A DNA stretch of 64,000 nucleotides. It comes from Bidens hawaiensis. Lineage: Eukaryota; Streptophyta; Magnoliopsida; Asterales; Asteraceae. Positions within the stretch are counted from its first letter, which is position 1; each line of letters opens with the position of its first letter. Positions 22,446 through 33,455 of the stretch are shown here, one piece after another. Made by a program: the position numbers and the translations under genes. The stretch covers positions 1 to 64,000 of the forward strand of contig JAIQDT010005792.1 in assembly GCA_021521415.1 (NCBI GenBank), in the 5' to 3' direction. The notes beneath the pieces are model-generated. The model worked only from the letters and a program-made list of their open reading frames with translations. It made no database searches and was not told the DNA's origin.

Positions 22446-23733
22446 ACCCCCAAAAAGATTAAAGATAACGATCAAAGAACCAAGTAACCCAAAGTTTAAC
22501 AGCTTAAGCCAAAACGAAATACATAACGAAAATTTTAATACAAGAATAAACGGGATCAAATTTCAGTCTTGACGAGAACATGCATGTTTTAGAAAAGATC
22601 CAAACAGGAATCATACTAATTAAGTGGTTGTCCCACAGATCCATGTTCGGCAGTATTATGACATAGAGAAATAGGTTGTAGGCAAGTATAAAACTTAGTA
22701 TGGTTTTCATCGCTTCTGTGATACGGATTAGGTTCAATTAAGCTCAAAATTTAGATGGACATCACATGAGAGATTGTGATGCCTCCTATCTATTCTCAAA
22801 GAGTATTTGGCTTTCCCCAAGTCACCCCGAGTTGACTTCGACCCGTAGTGTCTGATTAATCAATGAGCACACATCGAACTTCTGAGTCGTCTTCCCGATC
22901 TTTCTTATACTTAAAAAATATTCTTTCTTGCCTTTTTCTTGATATTTGTAACGAGACTAGCTCCAAAGGCTCAACTTTAATAACTATAGATTTTTTTTTT
23001 ATAATAATATAACTTCAAGTCTAATACAACTGCAAGTACCGAATCTGGATCACTGCACATTACATAACGCTATCTTCGCGGGAATCAGAACACTCACGGG
23101 CTCGTGTATGACTGGGTAATCACTTTTCTGCCTATCATTCAGAAAGATGTATTTGGAGACATGCACAACTCAGAATGATTCTCCACATTAAATCGAGAAG
23201 ATTTAGTTGGTACCACTTCTACTTTTACGCATCATAGAAAGCTACCATATCATACAATGACTGTTCTAGCGTCTTTTAGGCCTAATTACTTCACCAGTTA
23301 AGCAAACAAAATCAGTTTATCTATCACTTTCCAAGGTTGGATCAATTTTCATTTCACACCATTAAAGAAACTTCTTGCAAAGTTAAAGACTGGAAAAGTT
23401 ATATCATCTCCCTTAAAAAAAATTTTAAATTTAAACGCCCCGATCAAGTCAAAGTCTTTAGGTAAACGGCTATCCTGAAGATCCAGTGAATCAGCCGGAC
23501 CGACCACATACAAGTATGTGTCCTTCTGACTAAGTATGAACGACTAATTTTCAGCGAAAGAATAAAACCCATCATAAATCGCCCCAGTCGCTTTCAATCA
23601 TCTGGCTAATGGCTATCCTTACAATCTACAAGTAGATGCAAGGACCAAACATATTCATGGAATATGTCCTTCAGACTTGAGCAACCGACATAGTTTTAAG
23701 CGATAGTGAATTTTTTTTTAAGGTAAAACAAGG
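22446..23733 (-). other. Copia-2 pol-env spacer core
   Basis: Non-coding. From about 22590 to 23700 it aligns by eye with the Copia-1 and Copia-3 spacers: CTATCTATTCTCAAAGAG, TCACCCCGAGTTGACTTCG, the 44-base block at 23097-23140, CTACCATATCATACAATGAC and the twin-hairpin module. A 77-codon ORF on the minus strand (22504-22737) lies in this conserved stretch but shows no protein-like feature. Confidence 0.7.
23461..23700 (-). other. Twin-hairpin module, Copia-2 copies
   Basis: Distal copy: hairpin II at 23480-23492 (GATCCAGTGAATC, one G-U pair in RNA) and hairpin I at 23505-23520 (CACATACAAGTATGTG, perfect). Proximal copy: hairpin II at 23624-23637 (ATCTACAAGTAGAT, perfect) and hairpin I at 23649-23667 (ACATATTCATGGAATATGT, 8-bp perfect stem). 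Sense loops are CUUG in two of the four. Flanks GGTAAACGGCTATCC / GGCTAATGGCTATCC and TGTCCTTC match the other elements. Confidence 0.75.
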
Positions 23734-24128
23734 TTACTCGGGATTGATCATCCCATTAAGCTCAACAAGATTTTGAAAACGGGATCGGTCAAACGCTTTA
23801 GTAAAAAGATCGGCAAAATTATCCAGTGAATCAACCTTTTCAAGCACAATTAATTTCTTCTCAGCACAATCCCTATAAAATGATGACGAATGTCAATATG
23901 TTTAGTTTTACTGTGTTTAACGGGATTGTTAGTCACTGAGATAGCAGCAGTGTTATCAATGCAAATAGGAGTTTGAGTGAAATTCAGACCATAATCGCGC
24001 ATTTGTTGTTGTATCCATAAAACCTGGGAGCAGCAGTTCGATGCTGCCATGTATTCTGCTTCACAGGTGGAAATGGCTACATAGGTCTGCTTCTTGCATT
24101 GCCACGACACCAGTCTTCCTCCGAGAAA
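23734..24128 (-). pseudogene. Copia-2 RNase H domain
   Basis: Follows RT after one stop (ends RKSTTGGC then TAG). It shows [19 protein letters not shown], the CEAEYMAAS motif, ICIDNTAAISV and KTKHIDIRHHFI. A frameshift near 23870 shifts the end, which then reads LIVLEKVD and DLFTKAFDRSRF to the pol stop at 23734. Catalytic acidic residues are recognisable. Confidence 0.85.
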
Positions 24129-25250
24129 CTAACATCCACCGGTTGTTGACTTCCTGTTCTGATTGCAACCTTCATAGTCAGAATCAGTGTAAGCTACCAA
24201 ATCCATTTCTCCCCCTTTCGAGTACCATAGTCCCAACTTAGGCTTTCCTTTAAGATAACGCATAATTCTTTTCACTCCCTTCATGTGTGATTCCTTTGGG
24301 TTTGCCTGAAAACGAGCACAAAGACAAACTGCAAACATAATGTCATGTCTAGATGCAATTAGATACATTAAAGAACCTATGATTTCTCGATATTGAGTGG
24401 GATCCACATCTTCATCACTGTCGAAATCAGCACCCAGTTTGTGGTTGACGCACATTGGAGTGTCAGATGGGGTACTATCATCCATCTTGAAGCGTTTAAG
24501 CACATCATGGACATACTTCGTTTGATGTATAAACATGCCGTCTTTCTTCTGATCTACCTGCAATCCCAAAAAGAAAGTTAATTCGCCCATGGCGCTCATC
24601 TCAAACCTTTTCTTCATGACTGCTTCAAAATCCTGACACATTGTAACTCTTGAGGCAGAAAAGATGATATCGTCCACATAAACTTGAACGAGTAGAAAAT
24701 CACCCCCTTTCCGTTTGACAAACAGGGTACTGTCGATCTTCCCTCTCTCAAACCTATTCTCTAACAAGTAATCTGACAAAGTTGCGTACCAGGCACGAGG
24801 AGCCTGATGTAGCCCATATAATGCTTTGCTCAGTTTATACACATGATCAGGAAACTTTGGGTCAGGAAAACCAGGAGGTTGTTCTACGTATACCACTTCA
24901 TCGACTTTTCCGTTAAGAAACGCACTCTTCACATCCAACTGGAACACTTTCATATATTTGTGTGCAGCAATGCCAGAAACAGTCGAATTGCCTCCAGTCT
25001 GGCCACACGAGCAAACACTTCGTTGTAATCAATTCCTTCTTGTTGATTAACCCTTTAACTACCAATCTTGCCTTGTTGCGAATGATTATCCCCTTCTCAT
25101 CTCTCTTACATTTGAAAACCCACTTTGTACCGATAGCGTTCACTTCTGGTGGTTTTTCAACTAACTGTCATACTTCCATCTTCTCAAACTGTGCCAGTTC
25201 TTCCTGCATGGCCTCAACCCACAATCTATCCTTCAGTACCATTTGATAAT
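24129..25250 (-). pseudogene. Copia-2 reverse transcriptase
   Basis: The N-terminal part (25250-24954) carries GTKWVFKCKRDEKGI and NKARLVVKG, then loses frame. From 24953 the frame is open for 274 codons: [44 protein letters not shown], the catalytic YVDDIIF, FFLGLQVDQKKDGMF, GSLMYLIASRHDIMFAV and RIMRYLKGKPKLGLWY. The catalytic domain is intact apart from the frameshift ahead of it and a stop before RNase H. Confidence 0.9.
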
Positions 25251-25656
25251 TATTTGGTTCAATATGGCAGATGAAGCAGGTGTACAAGCACTCGTTTATA
25301 ATACACGTGTCTTTGATGCTTGCATACACTCATGTGTGTTTATCCAAACTTCTTGTAGTACGTACACCATCAGAAGGATTACCGATCACATTTTCCAAAG
25401 GATGGTTCTTGTGAATTTTAGTGGTCTGTACCGGACCGACTTCCAGATCATTCTCAAGATTTGGAGATAGTTCATCAGGATGAGGCTGAGTGTGAAATGG
25501 ATTGTTGAATTCATCTTCATTCGAGACAGCTGGAGTTTCAACCGTACTAGACGAGCTCGGTTGATTTTCACTGTATTGCGGCCTTTGCACAATGTCCTCC
25601 TCTTGGTCATACAACGTCTGTGAGGCCATTTTCTCATCAATGTCTGCAAAATCCAA
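25251..25656 (-). pseudogene. Copia-2 integrase-RT linker
   Basis: Low-complexity polyprotein linker, 25656-25330 in one frame: Asp/Glu-, Ser- and Pro-rich (ENQPSSSSTVETPAVSN), then the NHPLENVIG segment that precedes RT in SIRE-type elements. A stop at 25330 separates it from RT. Confidence 0.75.
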
Positions 25657-26700
25657 TTAAGGCACATTAAAAGATTTGAATAACTTATCATAGTCGAAAG
25701 CCTCTTCCGGTCCCATGCTATGCCTTGGTGAATTGTAACTAGTAATGTCCGTGTTACAGACCACCTCAACCTTGTTGTTCGATAGATTAAAGACTCTTCT
25801 GTTGGGTGTCCCAACAACATAGCCAACTAAGATACCTTCGTCAGCTTTCTCACCAAATTTAGAGTTAGTCTTTAATATCGAACATGGGGACCCGAAGGGT
25901 TCAAGACCCTTCAAATTTGGCTTTCTACCATGCATAAGTTCATAACAGGTTTTATTTAATCTTTTAACAGTTAAAACACGATTAAGGATATAACAAGCTG
26001 TAGCAACAGCTTCAGCCCAGAACACCACGGGAAGTTTAGCATCCGCCAGCATGGTCCTGGCACCTTCGATCAGAGTTCTATTCTTCCTCTCAGCTACTCC
26101 ATTTTGTTGCAGAGTATATGGGGCGTTGTACTGATGCTCTATCCCTTTCTGTAAGCAGAACATCTCCATCTGATAGTTCTTGAACTCTGTACCATTATCA
26201 CTCCTGATGTACTTAACCTTCCTCCCAATAATATTTTTCACTTTGGTAATCAAGTTAATTACCAACTGAACTGTCTCATCTTTCGCCTTCATAAAATAGA
26301 CCCAAGAGTATCGTGAGTAATCATCGGTTATCACCAAACAGTATGAAGTTCCTTCTAGACTCTTTACATTCACAGGACCAAAGAGATCCATGTGAAGTAG
26401 GTCTAGGGTGCTGACAATTGAGTTAACCTTCTTGGAGTGATGAGGCTTTTTGTGTTGTTTTCCTTTCTTGCAAGACACACATTGATCTTCAAAATTGAAA
26501 TTCTTTAAGGGAACCCCAAGTACCAGCCCATTCTTGACAATATAGTTCATCTTGCGAAGATGAATATGACACATTCTTCGGTGCCACAACTCTGATTCAG
26601 ATTCTGTTGCTTTTGACAGAAGACATGACTCCTCTGCTGCCGTCTCGGTCGATCTCATATCCATTACATACGTGTTCTTTTCTCTTGGAGCCTTCATCAC
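25657..26700 (-). CDS. Copia-2 integrase (open frame, 347 codons)
   Basis: Pre-integrase HHCC zinc region: ELWHRRMCHIHL and CVSCKKGKQHKKPH. Core DDE residues: LHMDLFGPV (D), YIRSDNGTEF (D) and QQNGVAERKNRTLIEG (E), followed by AKLPVVFWAEAVATACY and the YELMHGRKPN / FGSPCSIL segment typical of Copia integrase. The frame overlaps the protease end by four bases in another frame. It is a well-preserved polyprotein segment rather than a free-standing gene and would insert cDNA at host sites with 5-bp staggering. Confidence 0.9.
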   Translation of the reverse strand: MMKAPREKNTYVMDMRSTETAAEESCLLSKATESESELWHRRMCHIHLRKMNYIVKNGLVLGVPLKNFNFEDQCVSCKKGKQHKKPHHSKKVNSIVSTLDLLHMDLFGPVNVKSLEGTSYCLVITDDYSRYSWVYFMKAKDETVQLVINLITKVKNIIGRKVKYIRSDNGTEFKNYQMEMFCLQKGIEHQYNAPYTLQQNGVAERKNRTLIEGARTMLADAKLPVVFWAEAVATACYILNRVLTVKRLNKTCYELMHGRKPNLKGLEPFGSPCSILKTNSKFGEKADEGILVGYVVGTPNRRVFNLSNNKVEVVCNTDITSYNSPRHSMGPEEAFDYDKLFKSFNVP

Positions 26701-26936
26701 AACCCAGGTTTATGCTTCAACTCTTCAACAAAATTCACCTTTTCCAACTTTATTCTTCCATTCATCACAGTCCCAATACCACTAATTATTCCTCCACATT
26801 CTCCTACGAAACTACCCCTTCCTCCTTGAACAGATTTCCATTCACGTAACAATTTCTTGTTACCGGTCATTTGTCGGGAACAACCACTGTCAACAACCCA
26901 CATATTGTTTATAGCCCTGTTTGACTGTTCCTGCAC
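26697..26936 (-). pseudogene. Copia-2 aspartic protease
   Basis: MWVVDSGCSRQMTGNK contains the intact DSG active site, then FVGECGGIISGIGTVMNG and KLEKVNFVEELKHKPGL. The frame ends at 26697 where the expected LLSVSQ segment would follow, so the boundary with integrase is frame-shifted. Confidence 0.85.
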
Positions 26937-28152
26937 AATTAAAGAGATAGATTAAAATCTGGGGACCCAAGACCTTCTAGTCTTGGGTTGATTAAACCTG
27001 TTATCCGGCATCCAGTACCTTGGTTGCCCAAAGTCAGTTTGAGGAGAATTTCTATAAGTTCTGAAAGGAAAATTTCTAGATAACTGGCTATGAGGCCATC
27101 CAAACCTTCTTGATTTCACTGAATTATATAGTTGGTTTGGTAACTAACTGGAAAAAAACGAGACTGATTTCTTTGAAATCTTGGATTAGTCCGATGATTG
27201 AAAGTTGGTGTGTTCACATTCTCACCAGCATCATAATTATTGTTCATTTTATTCTCAGTTTTGGTAGGCCTCATATTCCTAGATTTTCTCTGTTTCAGAG
27301 GATAGTCAGCGACCAGAAGTCCTATCCTGTTGCATCTAAAACAACTTCTGTTCGAACTAGTCTGGTTGTTCTGAACATTCGTATCAAAAGTTGTTGCAGA
27401 TGTTGAGGTTGCGTTACTATCCATTTGTCTCACATATGGTGGGACGAACAGATTTAGAGAAGATTTCTTTTCATCAAACTTATAGTCCTCCCCTCGTTTT
27501 AGTAACACAACCTCTTCTTTTAACTCACCCGATTCGGACGACTTGTCCGAGTTAGACGAGACAGAACTAGAGAGAACTCGTGACATTAGAACTTGTCTTA
27601 CTTGTTTCACTCTCATTAACTTCGGTTTCTTAGCAGAAACTTTTATTGGAACTGTCTGACTAATTTCAACATTTGCAGATTGCTGATTACTAGGATCATA
27701 TGTATAATTGTTGTTGTATGGTGGTGGAACTTGAGAGAATCCAATTCCCCTTTGATAACCGGGGAACGTTGAACACTTATGATGTGATCTAACATCACAG
27801 AAGAATTTCTAAATTGTTCAATTTTTCTGTTCAATTCCACCACTTTTACCTGGTAATCAGCTATCTGTTTATCTTTTTCAGCAATTAGTTTGGTCTTTTC
27901 TTCTAACACTTCATAGCTAAGATCAATCACTTGTATTTTTTCAGCTAGAGTGGCCTTAAGACTTCTGAAATCCTTTTCACTAGCTTTTATTTTTTCCGAG
28001 TAACTGTTTTCTTTAGTTTTAGAATAATGATGTTATTCTTTTAAATTTTTAAATTGAGTGTCCAAACTAACAAACTGATCATTTAATGTTTTCAGTTGAT
28101 CAGACTGTTTTTCACATTGTTCACAATGAGATTCAGAACATACCTCGGAGAG
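26937..28152 (-). pseudogene. Copia-2 gag-protease linker
   Basis: Remnant frames at 27616-27116 and 27930-27643. The first is Ser- and Asn-rich with a degenerate knuckle, CFRCNRIGLLVADYP, where the His and last Cys are lost. The second is a coiled-coil-like Lys/Glu helix (LIAEKDKQIADYQVKVVELN). Stops and frameshifts throughout. Corresponds to the second-knuckle linker of Copia-1 and Copia-3. Confidence 0.7.
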
Positions 28153-29597
28153 TTAATCGTTCACCTCTGCCATGTATGCTTGATCTTCCCCAGTCTCTTT
28201 GTCACTTCCTCCAGTTTCGATGTTTACCAGATTTGCCTGTTTGAACACCTCCACAACTTGTATATACCAGTTGTATCCACCGTTCTGTTGAGATACCATA
28301 GCCTTATTTTCACTTCCACTCCCATTCTGTTGAGCAGGCCTGTTTTGGCTTCGTTCGACCCTCTCATTTGTACACTCTTTAGCAAAGTGACCATTTTGCT
28401 GACAGTTATAGCAACGAACTTTTGACTTATCAAACCCCGGTCTTTCGCCAACGAACTTTCTACCAGTTTTCTTCATAAATCTCTTTACCCTTCTTACTAT
28501 CATAGCCATCTGCCACTGCAGATCCATTTCTTCCAGATCATCAGCGTCGATCTGATCATAGTCTTCATCCAAAGTTGCAGGGTCGACTATTTTCCTTTGA
28601 TGTTATTCTCATACGATGCAATGAAGGAGGCATAAAGAGCAAACTGTTGTTCAGCTGATTTCACACTCATAGGCATCTGTGAGTAGTTCTTGCTAGAAGC
28701 ATTGGTTGAGAAATTACTAGTTGTGGTTTGAGGTTTTGAAGAACTACTACCTCCAGCTACAAAACATACGTCACCATCCATATTGAGAATAACATGACCA
28801 TCTGAAGTGGAGTTTGGTTCCCCCTTTGAGTAGTAGGCAGTGGATTCTGTTTTTAAACTTGAGTTTGGAGTGACTTTAGCACCATACATTCTCGGATCCT
28901 GAACCTGATCAGTAGGTGTCTCCTTTTGAGCCATGTTAAGTTCAAAATTACGTAACTTATTTACCACCGTCTCCAAATCAATCTTCTCAAAGTCCTTATC
29001 TTCTCTCATCAGAACAGTGTACATCTCCCATTTTGGTGGGAGAGCATCAAGAAGCTTTTCTACTATCTCTTCTTCCTTGTATTCAATGGAGTAATTATTT
29101 AGCTCGGTCATCTGATGATAATATCGTGTGATGATGTCATCAAGTGATTCGTTTTTCAGATATTTGAATACAGAGAATTGAGTTTTTAGCAGCTTTGTCT
29201 TGGAGGTACGTATCCCCACATTGCCTTCATATCGATTCTCTAGTGCTTCCCATAGTTCTCTAGTAGTTTTGTATTTTTTTAAAGTGTGGAGAATCTCTTG
29301 TGGAAGTGCCATTGTTATGGCTGCATGTGCTTTACTTTTTGCCTCATACATCTTCTTTTCATCATCTTCCATCATACTGTACATCTTAATCTGTTCACGA
29401 CCTTCAAACATGGACGTTGGTGGAATGTATCCGTCTTGAATGCAGAACCACATCTTTGCGTCTTGATACTTCACATACTATTCAAATCTATCTTTCCATG
29501 CAACGAAATCAGTACCTTTCAGTAGTTTTGAAGCTTTAGTTGCAGAACCAGCCTCAACCTCCATCTTTACCAGTTCTGTGATGTTTATTGAGGTCAT
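28153..29597 (-). pseudogene. Copia-2 gag
   Basis: ATG at 29597 (MTSINITELVKMEVEAGS). The capsid-like UBN2 region includes FEGREQIKMYSMMEDDE, LWEALENRYEGN and LLDALPPKWEMYTVLM. A TAG stop interrupts at 29478-29480. The frame then runs to 28587, shifts by one base at an A-run, and continues 28572-28153 with an intact CX2CX4HX4C knuckle, [14 protein letters not shown]. The protein would coat and package the RNA. Confidence 0.88.
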
Positions 29598-29985
29598 AGT
29601 TTAAAGATTGTGATTCAAAAGGCAAAAACAAGATTATGTGAAACGGCATATAGCGAAGATAATACAACTTCGCTGGTACTTAACTTCGCAGAACACAACT
29701 TCGCTAACTTAACTTCGCTACTTCACAACTTCGGAGAAACCCTATATGTTCGTCGAAAACCCTAGTATGGGCGACGGCAACTTAGCCAAAGAAACACAGT
29801 GGTTTTGCAGATAAGGTTGGTCGATTTCGAGGGACGCGAGGATGATTTGAAGGTGTATTTGATGAATGATGAGGGGCAATTGACAAAAACGAGGTTTTTC
29901 AACGTAAACTCGTTCCGCGAATGGTCTAACGGAACGATCTTAACACTCGTGTGATAATCCCGAACCACACAATCACGAGCAAAAT
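29598..29985 (-). other. Copia-2 5' leader with AACTTCGC array
   Basis: Untranslated region between primer site and gag. 29650-29740 holds about six AACTTCGC/GCGAAG words. A 116-codon minus ORF across 29762-30112 spans leader and LTR and is not credible as a gene. Confidence 0.75.
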
Positions 29986-29997
29986 GCTCTGATACCA
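29986..29997 (-). other. Primer binding site of Copia-2
   Basis: Plus strand GCTCTGATACCA; the minus strand TGGTATCAGAGC matches initiator Met tRNA, two bases from the LTR end at 30000. Confidence 0.93.
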
Positions 29998-29999
29998 AT

Positions 30000-30405
30000 T
30001 GTAGGTTCCCAGCCGGATCTACACAGGAATATCTCGTAACACGAAGGTGCGGAATCCCCACGTATACGATACGAGTGTCGAGATGATTAATATGTTGAAT
30101 ATAAGCAAACACACAATAACATAAGGTAATACTTGATATATTGCTAACACGTGATTCAGAGAATCAAAAATAAACCAATCGTTCAAAAACAAAACTTAAC
30201 CAACTCAGCCGAAGTTATGAGTTTATAATACTAGACAACTTCGCCTAACACACTAGGCGAAGTTGTCATAACTTCGCTGTCCTTCAAGTTCGCCCAACAC
30301 ATGGCGAACACATAACAAACAATATTCAACACAAAACAAATAATCTAAACAATTATAGACACAAACAAACACAAGATACTGAACTACTGATATCATGCAC
30401 CAACA
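30000..30405 (-). repeat. 5' LTR of Copia-2 (406 bp)
   Basis: Runs TGTAGGTTCCCAGC to ATGCACCAACA on the plus strand with proper TG...CA ends, followed by TSD CTATC (30406-30410). Same length as the 3' LTR, about 95.6% identical by hand count. Confidence 0.95.
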
Positions 30406-30410
30406 CTATC

Positions 30411-30991
30411 TCAGTGACATATCTTTGCTGAGTTCTATAGCTACTCACACAATCATCTTCCAAACTTCTAATCTTATCCTCATATATTATATCACTTGCT
30501 AGGTACCCATTAATTATGCTTTGTTTTCTGAAACACTCACCCTCTAGCTTGCCTACTTTTAAAGTTAAAGCATCAATTGTTTCATGTAAATCAGTTGTAG
30601 AGGTTGAGTGTACCTATGAAGATGATGTTCCGGCCTCATTTTCAACAACAGCCTTCAATGCAACATTTGCTTTTGTGATGTCATCTGCATGGTCACTCCA
30701 ATCAAAATTCCCTTCATGTTGTGCAGCAACTGCTACATTCCCTTGATTTCGTGGTTGATTCTGATTGTTTTTGTTGGGGTTGTTTAGGGCATTTTGAAGG
30801 TTTTGATTATTTCTTTGGAAGTTTTAGTTCTGAGGCACAACTTGCTGATTGTTCATTGGGGCTTGCTGGTAGTTGTTAAAATTGGGATTGTTGTTGTAGT
30901 TGTTGTTTCTTGACTGGTTCTGCTGATATTGGAACTGGTTTCTTAACCGTTGGTTCTGGTATTGGTTTACTTGAAAGTTTCTTGGTTGATT
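30411..30991 (-). pseudogene. Copia-1 gag C-terminal extension
   Basis: Coding remnant downstream of the gag zinc knuckle and upstream of the Copia-2 insertion. It is Asn/Gln-rich (NNYNNNPNFNNYQQAP and neighbours), then AVENEAGTSS and a helical LTLKVGKLEGECFRKQ segment. Two stops interrupt it. Low complexity; assignment rests on position and continuity. Confidence 0.65.
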
Positions 30992-32173
30992 GCATTCTCT
31001 AGCAAAGTGACCAGGCTGTTGGCAATTATTACAAATGGAATTTGACTTATCAAATCAAATCCTTTCATTAGGCCCTGATAGAAGAGATCTACCAGTCCTA
31101 TTGTATAGCCTTTTGCTTCTAAGAGCCAGCATGGCAGCCTGCCACTTGAGATCCACGTCTTTAAGGTCATCTGCATCAATTTGTTCCAAGTCATCTTGGA
31201 TGACACTTGTGTGAATCAAGTTCTTAGCAACAAATGCATTGTATGACTCTGTAAACAGGGTGAATAAATCTTAAGTATCATTCCCTTGTGTACTGCTTCC
31301 ACCCCCATAAGGTACATGTCCACTTGTCACAGAGGCAGATTCATTGTCATTAATAAGTTCGAACATTGAATCTTGAGTGACTGCCTTGGTGACTTGTACT
31401 CCCACCAATGAATGATTTAGGTGTATCAACACCATGTTCATTTGGTTCCTCAATGATGGGAATTTGTTGTTGATTCTTAGTGGACAGGTTTCCCATAGGT
31501 GCAATCAGGGCATTTGACACATGGAAACTGGGCTTCTCCTCCTTGATCATTTCATTTCGATCATCTCAATCTCAGCAGCCTGGAGGAAAAAAATTACATC
31601 ATCCAACCTGAGTCGATAAAAATTTGTTTTTTGAAGGATGAATTTGCTGGTTGTATACCAATCCTTTGGCATTGAATTCAGTAACTTAGTTTTCAAATCA
31701 AATTCAGTCATCAGATAATTAGTGGTTCTCAGGTCATTCACAATTTCTAGAAATCTATCAAGAATTGATTTCAATCTTTCTCCATCCTTGTACTTGAATC
31801 TCTCAAGCTGTTGCTTGAGTCTTTGTTTCTTGATATTTTTCAGCTCAGTGCCACCTTCCAACATCTCAAGGATTGCATCATACATAGCCTTTGTTGTGGT
31901 ATGATGTGCAACCTTGGTCAGAATATTCCAAGACAGGCCCAACTTGATCATAGCTAGAGCCCTGTCATCAATCTTTCTCATCCTTTCACCCACGGCTTTA
32001 TTAGGATTTGCACCATCAGCAACATATGGACCAATTTTTATTGAGTTCCACATATCCACGTCATTGTAGCACACAGCAGCCTCAAATAGAACTTTCCACT
32101 TATCAGAATTTTCCTGCCCATACAGCCTCGGAATTTTGTTAGTCTATACCTCTTGCTCTTCAAAACTAGACAT
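30992..32173 (-). pseudogene. Copia-1 gag
   Basis: ATG at 32173 (MSSFEEQEV), a TAG nine codons later, then an open frame from 32074 to 31547 with capsid-like features: WNSIKIGPYVADGANPN, RALAMIKLGLSWNIL, GGTELKNIKKQRLKQQLERF and LLNSMPKDWYTT. After further frame breaks (31504-31034) there is an intact CX2CX4HX4C knuckle, CNNCQQPGHFAREC, at 30992-31033. Confidence 0.85.
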
Positions 32174-32502
32174 ATTTTTGGTGTTTTTGTAAAATGATTT
32201 TAAAGAAAACAGAGAAAAGTTTAAACAGATTAAAACTTAATGTTGAACAATTAATCAGATCTGAGAAGAATCTCTTCAGATCTGATGTAACCGATTCGAT
32301 TGGAGCAAGATCTAATGATAAAAATTCAAATTTAACTAAAACAAGTAAAAGAAATAACCCAAATTTGCAGATCTTGATGGATAAAGGAAGAACAGAGCTG
32401 CTGACGTCAACATTCAATGGAACAATACTCAGCTAACGTCATTCTTCATCATCAAATAATCAACAATAAGCAACAAATCTTCATGAAAACAACAACAAAC
32501 AA
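32174..32502 (-). other. Copia-1 5' leader
   Basis: Non-coding, between primer site and gag. It holds AGATCTGA repeats (32259-32285) and two ACGTCA/ACGTCAT words (32402-32440) but lacks the TGCTCGGAA array seen in the LTR and spacer. Confidence 0.6.
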
Positions 32503-32514
32503 GCTCTAATACCA
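32503..32514 (-). other. Primer binding site of Copia-1, one mismatch
   Basis: Plus strand GCTCTAATACCA versus GCTCTGATACCA elsewhere in the window. One G-to-A change, consistent with methylcytosine decay on the minus strand. Lies two bases from the LTR end. Confidence 0.85.
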
Positions 32515-32516
32515 CT

Positions 32517-33455
32517 TGTCGGTCCCGAATAAATTAGGGTTTCTTGTTTGGAAAGTTTATCCGTACAATCCTAGGACAGCCGTCACACTCAATCATATTC
32601 GATTAGGTCTGAAAAGTGTAAAGGCTAAAATCTGTACTAGGGTTGCCCTAAATTATTCTATTTATAGGTCTGCCACCACCTGACAGTTGTCCCTGTCTTC
32701 TAGAAACCCTAATGATAGGTACATAATCAAATTACATATTCAGAATTATACTAAGTGTAAAAATAGGTCTTCCGGGTAGACTTTGTATCAGTTGTCTTCT
32801 CCAAGTAGGCATTGTGCCTTTTGTCTTTTACGAGTAGACCTGGTAACCTTGAAGTATGTTGGTGAACAGTTCTCCGGGTAGACTTTACTTAGAGTATTTT
32901 CCTAAGAAAATGCTCACCAAGCAGACTTCAATCTTCTTGAACATATCAAACTTTGCTCGATATAATCTAACAAGCAATCTTGTTCTTCAGAGATCCTTTC
33001 AACTCTTTGCTAGTGAATAACTTATTAGCAAAGCAAAGTGTGCTGGTAACACTGTAGCTTGCTCGGACTTGAACCTTTCCCGACGAAGTCCATAGGATTA
33101 TTCTTTATCAACTTCCATCAAGCATGCTCGGACCACTGTTTTATTAAAGAATACCTTTCTAGAACATCCAAATACTTGGCTTCAAAAGTTTGGTTAGCCA
33201 AGAGCCTACTCGGAAGTAAACCTTGCTTGGCTATGAAGAACAACCTCGCTAGACATAGTGAACCCTGCTCGGATTGACTCTAAAGAAGACTTCTTGAAGA
33301 TAACTATGCCCGAAGGACAAAATACCTTGCTAGGATAAGTAAAATTTGCTCGGGAGTCCAAGTGAGCTCGATTCCATACTTAGCCATTTTTGGGGGAGTG
33401 TTGAGAAGATTTCAATCTTCCTTAAGTCATATCAAGTCAAATCTTTGACTCAACA
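32517..33455 (-). repeat. 5' LTR of Copia-1 (about 0.94 kb)
   Basis: Plus-strand start TGTCGGTCCCGAATAAATT beside the primer site. The right end is inferred at GACTCAACA (33455); CACAACA or CCAACA up to 33470 are alternatives. The other LTR and the TSD partner are outside the window. It contains many TTGCTCGG / TGCTCGGA / TTGCTAGG words (about 32930-33370). Confidence 0.65.

Larger units (their letters stand above)
18756..30405 (-). mobile_element. Copia-2: full-length SIRE/Maximus-like retrotransposon
   Basis: An 11,650-bp minus-strand element with two 406-bp LTRs, a primer site at 29986-29997, a polypurine tract at 19162-19174 and a perfect 5-bp TSD CTATC (18751-18755 and 30406-30410). Order from right to left: LTR, leader, gag, linker, PR, IN, RT, RNase H, spacer, env-position ORF, LTR. 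By eye the LTRs differ at about 18 of 406 positions (near 4.4%), so it is not a recent insertion. Gag and RT are broken; PR and IN are open. It interrupts the gag-pol linker of Copia-1. Confidence 0.95.
3881..33455 (-). mobile_element. Copia-1: SIRE/Maximus-like LTR retrotransposon, partial and nested
   Basis: A minus-strand Copia element with its 5' LTR at 32517-33455 and its 3' part cut by the left-hand Tekay insertion. Order from right to left: LTR, primer site, gag (to 30992), linker, protease (16989), integrase, RT, RNase H (to 13566), spacer, env-position ORF (from 7756). Two insertions split it: Copia-2 at 18756-30405 and Copia-4 at 8619-11051. The reading resumes correctly across both TSDs. 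Multiple stops and frameshifts make it non-autonomous. The gag-PR-IN-RT-RH order defines Copia, and an extra ORF after pol is the mark of the SIRE/Maximus lineage. Confidence 0.88.

Noticed and set aside
22504..22737. 77-codon hydrophobic minus-strand ORF that could be a membrane protein
   Set aside because: It sits in the conserved spacer; the matching places in Copia-1 and Copia-3 lack the frame, so conservation is at nucleotide level.
28573..28600. Programmed -1 frameshift between gag frames of Copia-2
   Set aside because: The A-run has no convincing slippery heptamer in frame and no downstream structure; a one-base deletion is simpler.
29762..30112. 116-codon minus-strand ORF
   Set aside because: Spans the primer site and LTR of Copia-2, a non-coding region; it is a chance frame.
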